A DNA stretch of 64,000 bases from Actinoplanes couchii (GCF_016862075.1 NZ_BOMG01000055.1:1-64000); one strand, 5' to 3'; positions 34,240-43,822 are shown, counted from the stretch's first letter. Notes: generated by a model not told the origin, from the letters alone. Program-made: numbers and translations.

Positions 34240-35031
34240 GTGGCTGGATTGCCGGGACGATTGGCCAAGACCGCGGCCACCGGTCTGCTGGCCGGGGCGG
34301 TGGGCGGTTTCGCCCTGATCACCGGCGAGCTGATCGCCGCGCGGGCACGGCGGTACGCCAAGCCGACCATGGGCCTGGCGTTGCGGACGTCGATGGGCCC
34401 GCAGAGCGCTCCGCCGCTGCGCCTGGTGCTGCTCGGTGACTCGGCCGCCGTCGGGGTCGGTGTGGAGTGGCTGTCCGACACGGTCGGTGGCCAGCTCGCC
34501 CGGCTGCTGGCCGACGGCGGGCCGGACGGCGGACAGCGGCACGTGCTGCTCTCCAGCGTCGGCGTGGCCGGCTCCCGGTCCAGCGATCTCGCCACCCAGG
34601 TCGCGCGCTCGCTGCTCGGCGACCGGCCGGACGTGGCGGTGGTCCTGATCGGGGCGTACGACGCCGCTTCCGGCCGCCGCCCCGAGGACGCCTCGGGTCA
34701 TCTCGGCCAGGCGGTCCGGCGGCTGCGGTCGGCCGGTGTCCAGGTGGTCGTCGGCACCTGCCCCGACCTGGGCGCGTCCCGGTCGATGGCGCCGCCGCTG
34801 CGGCAGATCGCCGGGGTGGTCGGGCGCCGGATGGCGCGGGCGCAGGCCCGGGCGGTCGAGGAGGCCGGCGGGGTGGTGGTCGACCTGGCCACCGAGACCG
34901 GCGCGGTCTTCCGGGCCGACGCCGGGACGCTCTGTTACGACGGCTTCCACCCATCGGCGGACGGCTATCGGGTGTGGGCGCACGCTCTCTACCCGGCGGT
35001 GGCGCAGGCGGCGTCCTTCCGCTCGGCGTGA
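34240..35031 (+). CDS. SGNH/GDSL-fold protein, degenerate paralogue
   Basis: 263 residues, a tandem paralogue of the gene just upstream: both share the VVVGTCPDLGA stretch. N-terminal membrane anchor (about 11-33). The nucleophile S68 (LLGDSAAVGVG) and the D234/H237 pair (CYDGFHPSADGY) are kept, but the oxyanion block reads IGAYDAAS, with Tyr140 in place of the conserved Asn. Activity may be lowered or changed. The GTG at 34240 has AAGGAGG upstream; the gap to the first paralogue is 16 bp. Confidence 0.85.
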   Translation: MAGLPGRLAKTAATGLLAGAVGGFALITGELIAARARRYAKPTMGLALRTSMGPQSAPPLRLVLLGDSAAVGVGVEWLSDTVGGQLARLLADGGPDGGQRHVLLSSVGVAGSRSSDLATQVARSLLGDRPDVAVVLIGAYDAASGRRPEDASGHLGQAVRRLRSAGVQVVVGTCPDLGASRSMAPPLRQIAGVVGRRMARAQARAVEEAGGVVVDLATETGAVFRADAGTLCYDGFHPSADGYRVWAHALYPAVAQAASFRSA

Positions 35032-35102
35032 CAGACAAAGGGTGGCGTGACTTCATGCACGCCATGTGACAAATTCGCCCTTCCGTCGATGTTACCGGTG
35101 AG

Positions 35103-35114
35103 TAAACTGGGCGC
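35103..35114 (+). promoter_or_regulatory. Leaderless -10 element of the thiolase gene
   Basis: TAAACT (35103-35108) lies exactly 6 nt before the ATG at 35115, and no Shine-Dalgarno exists in between. Confidence 0.6.
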
Positions 35115-36359
35115 ATGCCGGAAGCTGTCATCGTCGCCACTGCCCGCTCCCCCATCGGCCGCGCTCACAAGGGTTCGCTGAAGGATCTGCGCCCCGACGA
35201 TCTCGCCACCACGATCGTCGACGCCGCCCTGTCCAAGGTGCCGCAGCTGGACCGCACCCTGATCGAGGACCTGTATCTCGGTTGCGGCCTGCCCGGCGGC
35301 GAGCAGGGTTTCAACATGGCCCGGGTGGTCGCCACCCAGCTCGGCCTGGACGGCCTGCCCGGCGCCACCGTCACCCGCTACTGTTCGTCCTCGCTGCAGA
35401 CCACCCGGATGGCGTTCCACGCGATCAAGGCCGGCGAGGGCGACATCTTCGTCTCGGCCGGTGTCGAGACGGTGTCCCGGTTCGCCCGCGGCAGCTCCGA
35501 CGGCCTGCCCTCGGCCGCCCAGGAGATCGTCGGCGGCCGGTGGACCAACCCGCTCTTCGACGAGGCCCAGGCCCGCACGGTGACCTCCGCGAAGAACGGC
35601 ACCACCTGGCACGACCCGCGCGCCGACGGCCTGACCCCGGACATCTACATCGGGATGGGCTACACCGCGGAGAACCTGGCCCAGGTCAAGAACGTGACCC
35701 GGGAGGAGATGGACGAGTTCGGCGTCCGCAGCCAGAACCTCGCCGAGAAGGCCATCGCCAACGGCTTCTGGGAGCGCGAGATCACCCCGGTGACCCTGCC
35801 CGACGGCACCGTCGTGTCGAAGGACGACGGCCCCCGCGCCGGCGTCACCATCGACGCGGTCTCCCAGCTCAAGCCGGTCTTCCGGGAGGACGGCCGGGTC
35901 ACCGCCGGCAACTGCTGCCCGCTCAACGACGGCGCCGCCGCGGTCATGATCATGAGTGACACCAAGGCCCGGGAGCTCGGCATCAAGCCGCTCGCCCGGA
36001 TCGTCTCCACCGGCGTCACCGCCCTCTCCCCCGAGATCATGGGCCTCGGCCCGGTCGAAGCCTCCCGGCAGGCCCTGAAGCGGGCCGGCATGACCATCGG
36101 CGACGTCGACCTGGTGGAGATCAACGAGGCGTTCGCGGCACAGGTGATCCCGTCGTACCAGGATCTCGGCATCCCGCTGGAGAAACTCAACGTGAACGGC
36201 GGCGCGATCGCCGTCGGCCACCCGTTCGGGATGACCGGCGCCCGCCTCACCGGCACCCTCCTCAACTCCCTGGACTGGCACGACAAGTCCATCGGCCTGG
36301 AGACCATGTGTGTCGGCGGCGGCCAGGGCATGGCCCTGATCGTCGAACGCCTGAGCTGA
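35115..36359 (+). CDS. Acetyl-CoA C-acyltransferase (thiolase)
   Basis: 414 residues. The nucleophile C90 lies in TRYCSSSLQT, the active His in GGAIAVGHPFGMTGAR, and the second Cys in ETMCVGGGQGMALI, the full set of a degradative or biosynthetic thiolase. NEAFAAQ is also present. FadA-type beta-oxidation is the most likely role. From memory, fadA3 (Rv1074c) occupies the same relative place near the SGNH and cbs genes in M. tuberculosis. The start is probably leaderless. A perfect 15-bp hairpin follows the stop. Confidence 0.95.
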   Translation: MPEAVIVATARSPIGRAHKGSLKDLRPDDLATTIVDAALSKVPQLDRTLIEDLYLGCGLPGGEQGFNMARVVATQLGLDGLPGATVTRYCSSSLQTTRMAFHAIKAGEGDIFVSAGVETVSRFARGSSDGLPSAAQEIVGGRWTNPLFDEAQARTVTSAKNGTTWHDPRADGLTPDIYIGMGYTAENLAQVKNVTREEMDEFGVRSQNLAEKAIANGFWEREITPVTLPDGTVVSKDDGPRAGVTIDAVSQLKPVFREDGRVTAGNCCPLNDGAAAVMIMSDTKARELGIKPLARIVSTGVTALSPEIMGLGPVEASRQALKRAGMTIGDVDLVEINEAFAAQVIPSYQDLGIPLEKLNVNGGAIAVGHPFGMTGARLTGTLLNSLDWHDKSIGLETMCVGGGQGMALIVERLS

Positions 36360-36370
36360 GCGGATCACCG

Positions 36371-36407
36371 GGCCTCCACACCGGGCACAATTCCCGGTGT
36401 GGAGGCC
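36371..36407 (+). terminator. Perfect 15-bp hairpin after the thiolase, covering the next ribosome binding site
   Basis: GGCCTCCACACCGGG (36371-36385) pairs perfectly with 36393-36407 around the loop CACAATT. It begins 12 bp after the thiolase stop and should end that transcript. Its 3' arm contains GGAGG (36401-36405), the ribosome binding site of the gene starting at 36411, so it may also block that gene's translation. Confidence 0.7.
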
Positions 36408-36410
36408 CTG

Positions 36411-37724
36411 ATGACCGACGACGAGATGATCGAAGCGCTGCACCGCGCGTACCACCGGGAGAGCGAACCGGCGCGCCTCGGCGACCACCAGGTCCGGATC
36501 ATGAGCTTCGAGGTGGGCGGTGGGCTGCTGACCACGGTGTTCCGCATCGGGGACGGCCGGCTCACCCTGCTGCGGGCGGCCAAGGGCACGTACCGCGAGG
36601 ACGTGGCGATCGCCCTCCTCGACGCCGTCGACCAGGTCGGGGATCCGGGCCGGCAGGTCCACACCCGTCCGCTGACCGTCGACGGCTTCCCGTTGGACCG
36701 GGCGGTGGTCCTGCACCCGGTGGACGCGTTCAGCCGCCGCCCCGAACTGAACACGATCACCACGCTGGCCGCGCCGGCCCATCGTGGTGAGGTCCGCCCC
36801 GGCGAGTCCCCGGAGGCGTTCGCGCTGGTGACCGGCGGTGTGCTGAACCTGCGGCTGGCCGAGTGGTCCCGTTCGCCGACCCCACGCGCCGACACCCGGC
36901 TCCTCGACGAATGGCCCGGCGGCCCGCTGGACGTCTCCGACCAGGCCCACCCCATGTCGGCCGAGTCCCAGCTGACCGGGGTCGCCCAGGGCATCCCCGC
37001 CGGTGTCCGCCTGGAACTCACCGACGTCCGCGGCCACCGCCTGGTGCTCACCCGCTCCTGGGACCGCCTGACCGGCACGCTGCTCCCGGCAGCCCCCGCA
37101 TCCCCGGCAACCCCAACAGCCCCGGCGGCCCCGGCCGCCCCGGCAGGCCCGGACGCCCCGGGAACCCCGGCAACCCCGGCAGGCCCGGACGCCCCGGCAA
37201 CCCCGGCGACCCCGGCGGGTCCGGACGCCACCGCGGCGGCCCCGCTGCCCGTCGACATCCCCCGGCAGGAGGTCTGGCCGCTGCTGGCCCCGATCTTCGC
37301 CGGTGACCCGATCCCGCACGCGAACCTGGTCGTCCCCGGCAGCCCCGAGGAGGACATCCTGGAGATGACCTACCAGACCGCCGACTGCGGCCACGCCGAG
37401 CGCCCGTTCCTGGCAACCCTGGAAAGCTGCGCCAAGAGAATCAAGAACCACATCGTGCGTACGCCGGGGAACTGGGCGGTCTTCCGCTCCCGCTCCGGCG
37501 CGACGGTCCAGCTCGCCCACGAGGATCACGACCCCCCGCTGTGGCTGGAGACCCCGTATCCGGAGCAGAACCTCTCCCGCGGCCGGCACGTGACTGTCGA
37601 CGAGGCCACCCGGATCCTGACCGTCCTGTGCCGGGAGGAACGCAGCCCGGTCCCCGACCTGGCAGACCTTCAGACGGTCCCGTGGCTGGTCCCGTCATCG
37701 GACAGCACCCCCGCCGAAGGGTAG
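36411..37724 (+). CDS. Hypothetical two-domain protein with Pro/Ala/Gly linker
   Basis: 437 residues; family not recognised. An N-terminal domain (about 1-220) is joined by a ~55-residue Pro/Ala/Thr/Gly linker with repeated AGPDAP units (37085-37245) to a C-terminal domain of about 160 residues ([13 protein letters not shown] ... [15 protein letters not shown]). No signal peptide or membrane span is seen, so probably cytosolic. The ATG at 36411 has GGAGG 5 nt upstream; a GTG at 36399 is in frame but less likely. The C-terminal part weakly recalls immunity-type domains, but not enough to name it. Confidence 0.7.
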   Translation: MTDDEMIEALHRAYHRESEPARLGDHQVRIMSFEVGGGLLTTVFRIGDGRLTLLRAAKGTYREDVAIALLDAVDQVGDPGRQVHTRPLTVDGFPLDRAVVLHPVDAFSRRPELNTITTLAAPAHRGEVRPGESPEAFALVTGGVLNLRLAEWSRSPTPRADTRLLDEWPGGPLDVSDQAHPMSAESQLTGVAQGIPAGVRLELTDVRGHRLVLTRSWDRLTGTLLPAAPASPATPTAPAAPAAPAGPDAPGTPATPAGPDAPATPATPAGPDATAAAPLPVDIPRQEVWPLLAPIFAGDPIPHANLVVPGSPEEDILEMTYQTADCGHAERPFLATLESCAKRIKNHIVRTPGNWAVFRSRSGATVQLAHEDHDPPLWLETPYPEQNLSRGRHVTVDEATRILTVLCREERSPVPDLADLQTVPWLVPSSDSTPAEG

Positions 37725-37727
37725 CGG

Positions 37728-37855
37728 TCGGAGGGCCGCGCGGATCTCGTCGGTCATCGCGGTCGCGCGGGCCAGCAGGTCCGCCGTGGGTCAGAGGGCC
37801 GCGCGGATCTCGTCGGTCATCGCGGTCGCGCGGGCCAGCAGGTCCGCCGTGGGTC
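37728..37855. repeat. Two-copy 63-bp direct repeat at a gene 3' end
   Basis: The segment starting at 37728 is repeated from 37791 with a period of exactly 63 bp (21 codons) and one visible mismatch (G at 37730 versus A at 37793). The mismatch turns a CGA codon into the TGA stop of the 37791-38105 gene. The outer copy lies beyond the present stop. Confidence 0.9.
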
Positions 37856-38105
37856 CGGCGGCGAGAATGTCGTCGGCGAGAACCCGTAGCTGATCCCGCA
37901 GCACCAGATCGTGCACGTGCGGCACCTGTCGCTCGGGGGTCTGCCCGGCCTCGGCCCCCAGATCCGCCAGGCGCTGCACCAGGCCCTGGACCAGCTCGGA
38001 TCGGGTGCCGGCTCCGCCTCCGGCCGGCGCCGCCCGCCACCGTCGCTCGTCCCAGTGGTGGATCTGGGTGAGCAGCCGGTCGACGGAGGTGGCGAAGTCG
38101 GGCAT
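37791..38105 (-). CDS. Hypothetical small protein
   Basis: 104 residues; family not recognised. Helical, with His/Trp-rich start (TQIHHWDERRWRAAP) and ERQVPHVHDLVLRDQLRVLADDIL in the middle; no membrane span. The ATG at 38105 is probably leaderless: TATCGT (38117-38112) is exactly 6 nt upstream. The last 20 codons lie in a duplicated 63-bp block, and the stop depends on a single base difference between the copies; without it the frame would continue into the outer copy. Confidence 0.65.
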   Translation of the reverse strand: MPDFATSVDRLLTQIHHWDERRWRAAPAGGGAGTRSELVQGLVQRLADLGAEAGQTPERQVPHVHDLVLRDQLRVLADDILAAGPTADLLARATAMTDEIRAAL

Positions 38106-38155
38106 CCGGCGACGATACCCGGAACCCGGATGCCGGACGGCGGCCGGGAACGGGA

Positions 38156-38190
38156 AAACCCACCCCGCCGCCGCAGCGTGGGGTGGGTTT
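38156..38190. terminator. Second terminator hairpin after the Bax-inhibitor-like gene
   Basis: AAACCCACCCC (38156-38166) pairs with GGGGTGGGTTT (38180-38190). On the minus strand, the direction of the upstream gene, it ends in TTTTCCCG; on the plus strand it ends in TTTCTCG. Confidence 0.75.
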
Positions 38191-38204
38191 CTCGTGGAGC
38201 GGGG

Positions 38205-38242
38205 ACAACGCCCGGTCCGTGGGGAGACGGGCCGGGCGTTGT
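38205..38242 (-). terminator. First terminator hairpin after the Bax-inhibitor-like gene
   Basis: ACAACGCCCGG (38205-38215) pairs perfectly with CCGGGCGTTGT (38232-38242). It starts 21 bp past the stop of the 38264-39103 gene and is followed by a second hairpin 14 bp further on. Confidence 0.75.
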
Positions 38243-38263
38243 GAGGTGACGACCGGCGAACCG

Positions 38264-39103
38264 TCAGTCGTCGCCGCCTTGGAAGTAGCTCAGCAGGCGG
38301 AGGATCTCGATGTAGAGCCAGATCAGGCTGACCAGGATGCCGAACGCCGCGGTCCAGGAGTACTTCTGGGGCAGGCCCATCCGCACGCCCTCTTCGACCT
38401 CGTTGAAGCTCAGGATGAAACTGAACGAGGCGACCAGGATGCAGATGATGCTGAAGCCGATGCCGATCGGGCCGGCCTCACGCAGGCCGGTGCTGACACC
38501 GAAGAGGCCCAGCACCAGGTTGATCATCATGACGCCGAACAGGCCCGCCATGATGGCGATCATCGCGCGGGTGAACTTGGGCGTGGCCCGGATGACACGT
38601 GCCTTGTAAAGGGCCGCCATCAGGAAGAACACACCGAACGTCGCGACCACGGCCTGAAGGACGATGCCCTCGAAGCCCATGATCTCCTGGTAGAACTTGC
38701 TGACCAGGCCGACGAACGCGCCCTCGACCACCGCGTAACCGATGACCAGCGCCGGGTTGGCCACCCGCATGAAGCTGATGATCAGACCGAGCACCAGGCC
38801 GACGATCGCGGCGCCGAAGAACACCGGACCGAGGATCGCGTCCGGAACAAGGTTCCACGCGGCGACCGCGGAGATGCCGGTGATGCCGAGCAGCGTGACC
38901 GTCTTGACGACCACGTCGTCGACGGTCATCGGCTGGACGGCCGGCGGTGCGGACGGGTAACCCGAAGCCGTGGGGTAGGGATCGCCGTAACCGGGCTGAC
39001 CGTAACCCGGCTGCGCGGCCGGCCCATATGGCCCGTACCCGGCCGCTCGCTCCCGCTCGGCCGCCTGGCCGAGGCGCGAGAGCACCGGGTTTGAAGTCTT
39101 CAC
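38264..39103 (-). CDS. Bax inhibitor-1/YccA family membrane protein
   Basis: 279 residues. A cytoplasmic N-terminal tail rich in Gly, Tyr and Pro (GYGPYGPAAQPGYGQPGYGDPY) is followed by seven hydrophobic segments, ending in LIWLYIEILRLLSYF, the usual C-terminal pattern of this family. Such proteins are proposed pH-dependent calcium leak channels or membrane-stress factors. The GTG at 39103 (VKTSNPVLSRLG) has GAGGGAGG upstream and is preferred to the frame start at 39136. Two terminators follow. Confidence 0.88.
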   Translation of the reverse strand: MKTSNPVLSRLGQAAERERAAGYGPYGPAAQPGYGQPGYGDPYPTASGYPSAPPAVQPMTVDDVVVKTVTLLGITGISAVAAWNLVPDAILGPVFFGAAIVGLVLGLIISFMRVANPALVIGYAVVEGAFVGLVSKFYQEIMGFEGIVLQAVVATFGVFFLMAALYKARVIRATPKFTRAMIAIMAGLFGVMMINLVLGLFGVSTGLREAGPIGIGFSIICILVASFSFILSFNEVEEGVRMGLPQKYSWTAAFGILVSLIWLYIEILRLLSYFQGGDD

Positions 39104-39252
39104 TGTTTCCAGCCTCCCTCGAGGATCAGGCACCATGCCTGTCGCTCAAGGGTAAGCGGTTCTCATGACAACCGCCGCAACGTGTAGCTGTGAGCCACCT
39201 GAGAGTGAGAGATGTTCACGCAGCTCAGAGCACGTTGAAAGCACATCAACAA

Positions 39253-39281
39253 CGCGGCCGCGGCATGGAGCCGCGACCGCG
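39253..39281 (-). terminator. Terminator after tRNA-Leu
   Basis: CGCGGCCGCGG (39253-39263) pairs with CCGCGACCGCG (39271-39281), an 11-bp stem with one wobble and a 7-nt loop, 5 bp past the tRNA 3' end on the minus strand. TTGTTG follows. Confidence 0.7.
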
Positions 39282-39286
39282 GGAAG

Positions 39287-39371
39287 TGGTGCCCGGGGCG
39301 GGTCTCGAACCCGCACGCCTTTTGGGCAGCCGCTTTTAAGGCGGCCGTGTCTGCCATTCCACCACCCGGGC
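39287..39371 (-). tRNA. bldA: tRNA-Leu (anticodon UAA), bldA type
   Basis: 85 nt with CCA encoded. Acceptor GCCCGGG pairs with CCCGGGC before ACCA; the D arm begins TGGTGGAATGGCAGACAC; the anticodon arm is GCCGC-CTTAAAA-GCGGC, placing TAA at positions 34-36; a class II variable arm follows; the T arm is GCGGGTTCGAGACCCGC. It reads UUA. In Streptomyces this tRNA is BldA, needed for rare TTA codons in developmental and antibiotic genes. TACGGT (about 18 bp upstream of the 5' end) may be the -10 element. The same window holds a TTA codon in cbs. Confidence 0.95.
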
Positions 39372-39453
39372 GGCCTGCGAACACCGTAGCTGGTGCCGCC
39401 CAGGCAGTGGAAACGGCCATGGCCACGAAATCAGGCGACCATGGCCGGGAGAA

Positions 39454-40824
39454 TCAGCGCGACGCGGCGGTGACCTTCTTCTCCGGAGCCTTCTCGGCGG
39501 GCAGCGCCACCGGCGGCGTCACCTCGAGGAAGTCCTCACGCGGGCGGTGCAGCTGGCCGAGCGCCACGGTCTCCCGCTTGAACAGGAACGCCAGCACCCA
39601 GTCGGCGACGACCCGGATCTTGCGGTTGAACGACGGGATCCGGCTCACGTGGTAGAAGCGGTGCATCAGCCACGCGGGGTAGCCCTTGACCTTGATGCCG
39701 TAGACGTGCGCGACACCCTTGTTGATGCCGAGGCCGGCGACACCACCGACGTGCTTGTGCCGGTACTCCACCGGGGCGCCGCCCCGGATCACCTGGGCGA
39801 TGTTGTCGGCGAGCACCTTGGCCTGACGGACCGCGTGCTGGGCGCTCGGCGAGCACCAGCCACCCGGGTTGGTCAGGTCGGGGACCTGCGCGCAGTCACC
39901 GGCGGACCAGGCGCCGTCGAGCGGCTCGCTGGTGTCGTTGTCGGCGACCTGCAGGGTGGGCAGGCAGTTGACGTGACCGCGCGGGCCGAGCGGCAGGTCG
40001 GTGTTGGCCAGCATCGGCGACGGCTTGACACCGGCCGTCCAGACCAGCGTCTCGGCGCGGAAGGAGTCCCCGTCGGAGAGCACGATCTTGCCGTCGACGC
40101 AGGACTGGAGGAAGGTGCCCAGCCGCAGGTCGATGCCGCGGGCGGCGAGCTGCCGGGCCGCGTAGGCGCCCATCTCCGGGCCCACCTCGGGCAGGATCCG
40201 GTTGGTCGCCTCGACCAGGATGAAGTGGACCTCCTTGGGGTCCAGCTCCGGGTAGTACTTCAGCGCGTCGGAGACCACGTCCTGCATCTCGGCGAGCGCC
40301 TCGATACCGGCGAAGCCACCACCGACGAACACGAAGTTCAGCGAGGCCTTGCGAACCTCCTCGTCCGGCGTCACGGCGGCGACGTCGAGCCGGTCGAGGA
40401 TGTGGTTGCGCAGGTAGATGGCCTCACCGATGGTCTTCAGACCGATGCCGATGTCGCTGAGGCCGGGGATCGGCAGGGTCCGGGAGACCGAGCCGGGCGC
40501 CACGATGATGTGGTCGTACTCCATCTCGTAGGCCGGGCCGTCGATCGGCTGGATGGTGACGGTCTTACGAGCGTGCTCGAGCTTCGTGACCTCACCGGAG
40601 ACGATGCGGCACTTCTTCAGCTCCCGGCGCAGCGGCACCACGGCGTGTCGCGGCGAAATGTTACCGGCCGCTGCCTCAGGCAGGAACGGCTGGTAAGTCA
40701 TGTGTGGAACAGGGTCGATGACGACGATCTCGGCCTGGTTCCGGTTCAGCTTTTTGGACAGGCGGAGGGCGGCGTAAAGCCCGACGTGACCTGCTCCAAC
40801 GACGACTATGCGCGGCGGATTCAC
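39454..40824 (-). CDS. ndh: Type II NADH dehydrogenase
   Basis: 456 residues. Single-subunit, non-proton-pumping NADH:menaquinone oxidoreductase on the inner membrane face. N-terminal FAD-binding motif VVVGAGHVGLYAALRL, a second dinucleotide motif FVFVGGGFAGIEALAEM, and the FAD-binding WSAGDCAQVPD; TYQPFLPEAAAG and TWTAG-type VWTAGVKPSP are typical. The C-terminal helices (WLMHRFYHVSRIPSFNRKIRVVADWVLAFLF) attach it to the membrane. A GTG start at 40824 follows AGGTGG. A TGTGA/TCACA inverted repeat upstream may be an operator. Confidence 0.93.
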   Translation of the reverse strand: MNPPRIVVVGAGHVGLYAALRLSKKLNRNQAEIVVIDPVPHMTYQPFLPEAAAGNISPRHAVVPLRRELKKCRIVSGEVTKLEHARKTVTIQPIDGPAYEMEYDHIIVAPGSVSRTLPIPGLSDIGIGLKTIGEAIYLRNHILDRLDVAAVTPDEEVRKASLNFVFVGGGFAGIEALAEMQDVVSDALKYYPELDPKEVHFILVEATNRILPEVGPEMGAYAARQLAARGIDLRLGTFLQSCVDGKIVLSDGDSFRAETLVWTAGVKPSPMLANTDLPLGPRGHVNCLPTLQVADNDTSEPLDGAWSAGDCAQVPDLTNPGGWCSPSAQHAVRQAKVLADNIAQVIRGGAPVEYRHKHVGGVAGLGINKGVAHVYGIKVKGYPAWLMHRFYHVSRIPSFNRKIRVVADWVLAFLFKRETVALGQLHRPREDFLEVTPPVALPAEKAPEKKVTAASR

Positions 40825-40865
40825 CCACCTATTGTCGCGCGCGGAAGGGGTCTGATGCGTCGTTC

Positions 40866-40878
40866 TGTGACGATCACA
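40866..40878. promoter_or_regulatory. Inverted repeat upstream of ndh
   Basis: TGTGA-CGA-TCACA, 42 bp before the ndh start and next to a TTGACT hexamer on the minus strand (about 40894-40889). The 3-nt centre is too short for a standard CRP or Rex site, so the factor is unknown. Confidence 0.35.
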
Positions 40879-40911
40879 ACGGCCGAAGTCAAGTGACGAA
40901 ACACTCAGAAT

Positions 40912-41478
40912 TCACTCACGACGGGTCAGACGTGCTAGGACCATCGTCACAATGGCAGCCGCGCCCAAACCGACCAGGGTCGCCAGCTCGAAGGCGTCCC
41001 CGCCCAGGTCAGCGGTGAGACCCAGAGCCAGGATGATCACCACGGCGGAGATCAACACCACCACCAGCGATCGTACGATCCACAGCCCCGGCACGTCGAA
41101 ATTGACTATCGCGTCGTACGGCAGCACAGCGGCCAGCGCGGTCAGTGTATGGGCCAGGTAGAGCAGTGTGGACAGCGCCAGCACCCGCATCAGGGTGACC
41201 GGCGAGCCGAACGCGGTGGTGTCGGCCAGCCAGCCGGCGATCACCACGAGAGCGGCGGCCGTACCGCCGCGGCCTTTCGGTGCCAGCGCCGGCCAGAGGG
41301 CGACCGCGGCGACCGTGAGGAAGAACCGCGGGCTGCTCAGCAGCTCGATCGGCCAGGCGACGCCGAAGGCGAGCAGGCCGGTGACGAGGACACCGCAACG
41401 GACGATGAACGGTACGGCGGTGGCCCGCCCCAGGGCGGTCTTCCACCGGTCCACCCGTCCGGTCACTGCGCTCAGCAC
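40912..41478 (-). CDS. Hypothetical polytopic membrane protein, last gene of the MoxR operon
   Basis: 188 residues with about five hydrophobic segments (for example CGVLVTGLLAFGVAWPIELL, GGTAAALVVIAGWLADTTAF, RSLVVVLISAVVIILALGL). No recognised family. It starts with GTG 3 bp after the stop of the DUF58 gene, so it belongs to the same transcript. A role beside the MoxR/DUF58 system is inferred only from position. Confidence 0.75.
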   Translation of the reverse strand: MLSAVTGRVDRWKTALGRATAVPFIVRCGVLVTGLLAFGVAWPIELLSSPRFFLTVAAVALWPALAPKGRGGTAAALVVIAGWLADTTAFGSPVTLMRVLALSTLLYLAHTLTALAAVLPYDAIVNFDVPGLWIVRSLVVVLISAVVIILALGLTADLGGDAFELATLVGLGAAAIVTMVLARLTRRE

Positions 41479-41481
41479 GTG

Positions 41482-42832
41482 TCAGCGTCCCCTCGGTACC
41501 GAGGCCAGCCGGGACACGTCCCGCAGCACCAGGTCGAGGCTGCCGGCCCCGGCCCAGGCCACCACCGGCACACCGTGCTCGCGCAGCCGTCCCAGCACGT
41601 TCTCCCGTTCGATCTGCCACAGCCGGGTGGCCGCGGGCGTCCACTGGTTCTGCACCGGCGGAGCGGCGTCCGGCGGCAGGGTGTCGACCGCCACCACGTA
41701 GCGGCCGGACTGGGTGAGCTGGGCGAGCATGTCGGCCGCCCGCGGGTCGACCAGCGGGGTGAGCACCACCACCAGCGCCGACGACGAGACGTGGTGCGCG
41801 CCGAAGACGTTCTCGTACTGTTCGGTCTCGGTCGGCTGGGGCCGCACGTCGAGCAGCCACTCCAGCGCGGTCAGGTACTGCCGGCGGCCGGAGGCGGGAC
41901 GCAGGCGACGGGAGTCGGCGCCGTACTCCAGCAGCGAGACCCGGTCGCCCCGGTGCAGGTAGTGCTCGGCGATCGCGGCGGTGGCCCGGACCGTGGTGTC
42001 CAGCACCGACGAGCCGCCGCGCACCCCGCCGGAGAGCCCGATCTCACCGAGCACGTCGAGCAGCAGCAGCACCTCGGCGTCCCGGTCCGACAGGGTCGAG
42101 GCCACGTGCAGGTCGCGGGTCCGCAGCGAGACCCGCCAGTCGATGCGGCGCAGGCGGTCCCCGGGGGCGAATTGGCGTACACCCGCAAGCTCTCCGCCCT
42201 CACCCGGACGCCGTGAGCGGTGCGCACCGACCAGCCCCGCGGCCGCCGGCATCGCCTCGACCGCCTTGAACGGCTCGGTGACCGGATAGACGCGCACGCC
42301 CTTGGCCGGGGTGACCACCGGCCGGCAGGCCAGCAGACCACCGCAGGCCGCGGCGCGCGCGGCAGCCGGGCCGACGTCCTGCCGGCCCCAGCGCAGAGCC
42401 TCGCCGGGCAGGTCGATCGCGGCCCAGCCGTCGGCGCCCACGGTGATCGCGAACGGCCGGTCGGCGTGCTCCAGCCGGAGCCAGCGCGAGTTCCGGGTCC
42501 GGACCACGACCAGGTCGTAACCGATCGCGTCCGGGTTGGCGACGATCAGCCCGGCGTCCACCTCGCCGCCCTCGACCAGGTGCGACTCGTCGGCCCGGAT
42601 GGTGATCTCCGGGGCGGCGGCCGGGATCCGGCGCAGGTGGATCGCGGCGCCGATCGCGAACGGGGCCGCGAGCAGCGCCAGGTCGACCCGGCCCAGGGCC
42701 ACCCCGAGCAGCAGGAGTACGCCGGTGAGCAGCACCGTCCGGCCGAGGGCACGCGTCGGCGCCCAGATCGGGCCGAACGGCTGCTCGGCCCCCTCCTCGT
42801 CGACGGGGACGGCCGGTCTCAGCCTGGTCGGG

Positions 42833-42840
<8 letters not shown>
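41482..42840 (-). CDS. DUF58 domain protein
   Basis: 452 residues. Two N-terminal transmembrane helices (about 33-66), a beta-rich middle, then the DUF58 core GELAGVRQFAPGDRLRRIDWRVSLRTRDLHV and a von Willebrand A-like region (VLLLLDVLGEIG...VVVLTPLVDPRAADML). DUF58 proteins occur with MoxR ATPases and are thought to act in assembly or maturation of envelope components or metal enzymes. The ATG at 42840 overlaps the MoxR stop by 8 bp. Confidence 0.9.

Positions 42841-43822
<982 letters not shown>

Noticed and set aside
36863-37306. Collagen-like Gly-x-Pro repeat frame
   Set aside because: It is the shifted frame of the Pro/Ala/Gly linker in the 36411-37724 gene and has no start signal of its own.
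39287-39371. Integrated element at the tRNA-Leu gene
   Set aside because: Both flanks are ordinary chromosomal genes, and no duplicate of the tRNA 3' end is seen in the window.
40866-40878. CRP or Rex binding site at ndh
   Set aside because: Half-site sequence fits, but the 3-nt spacing does not match either consensus.
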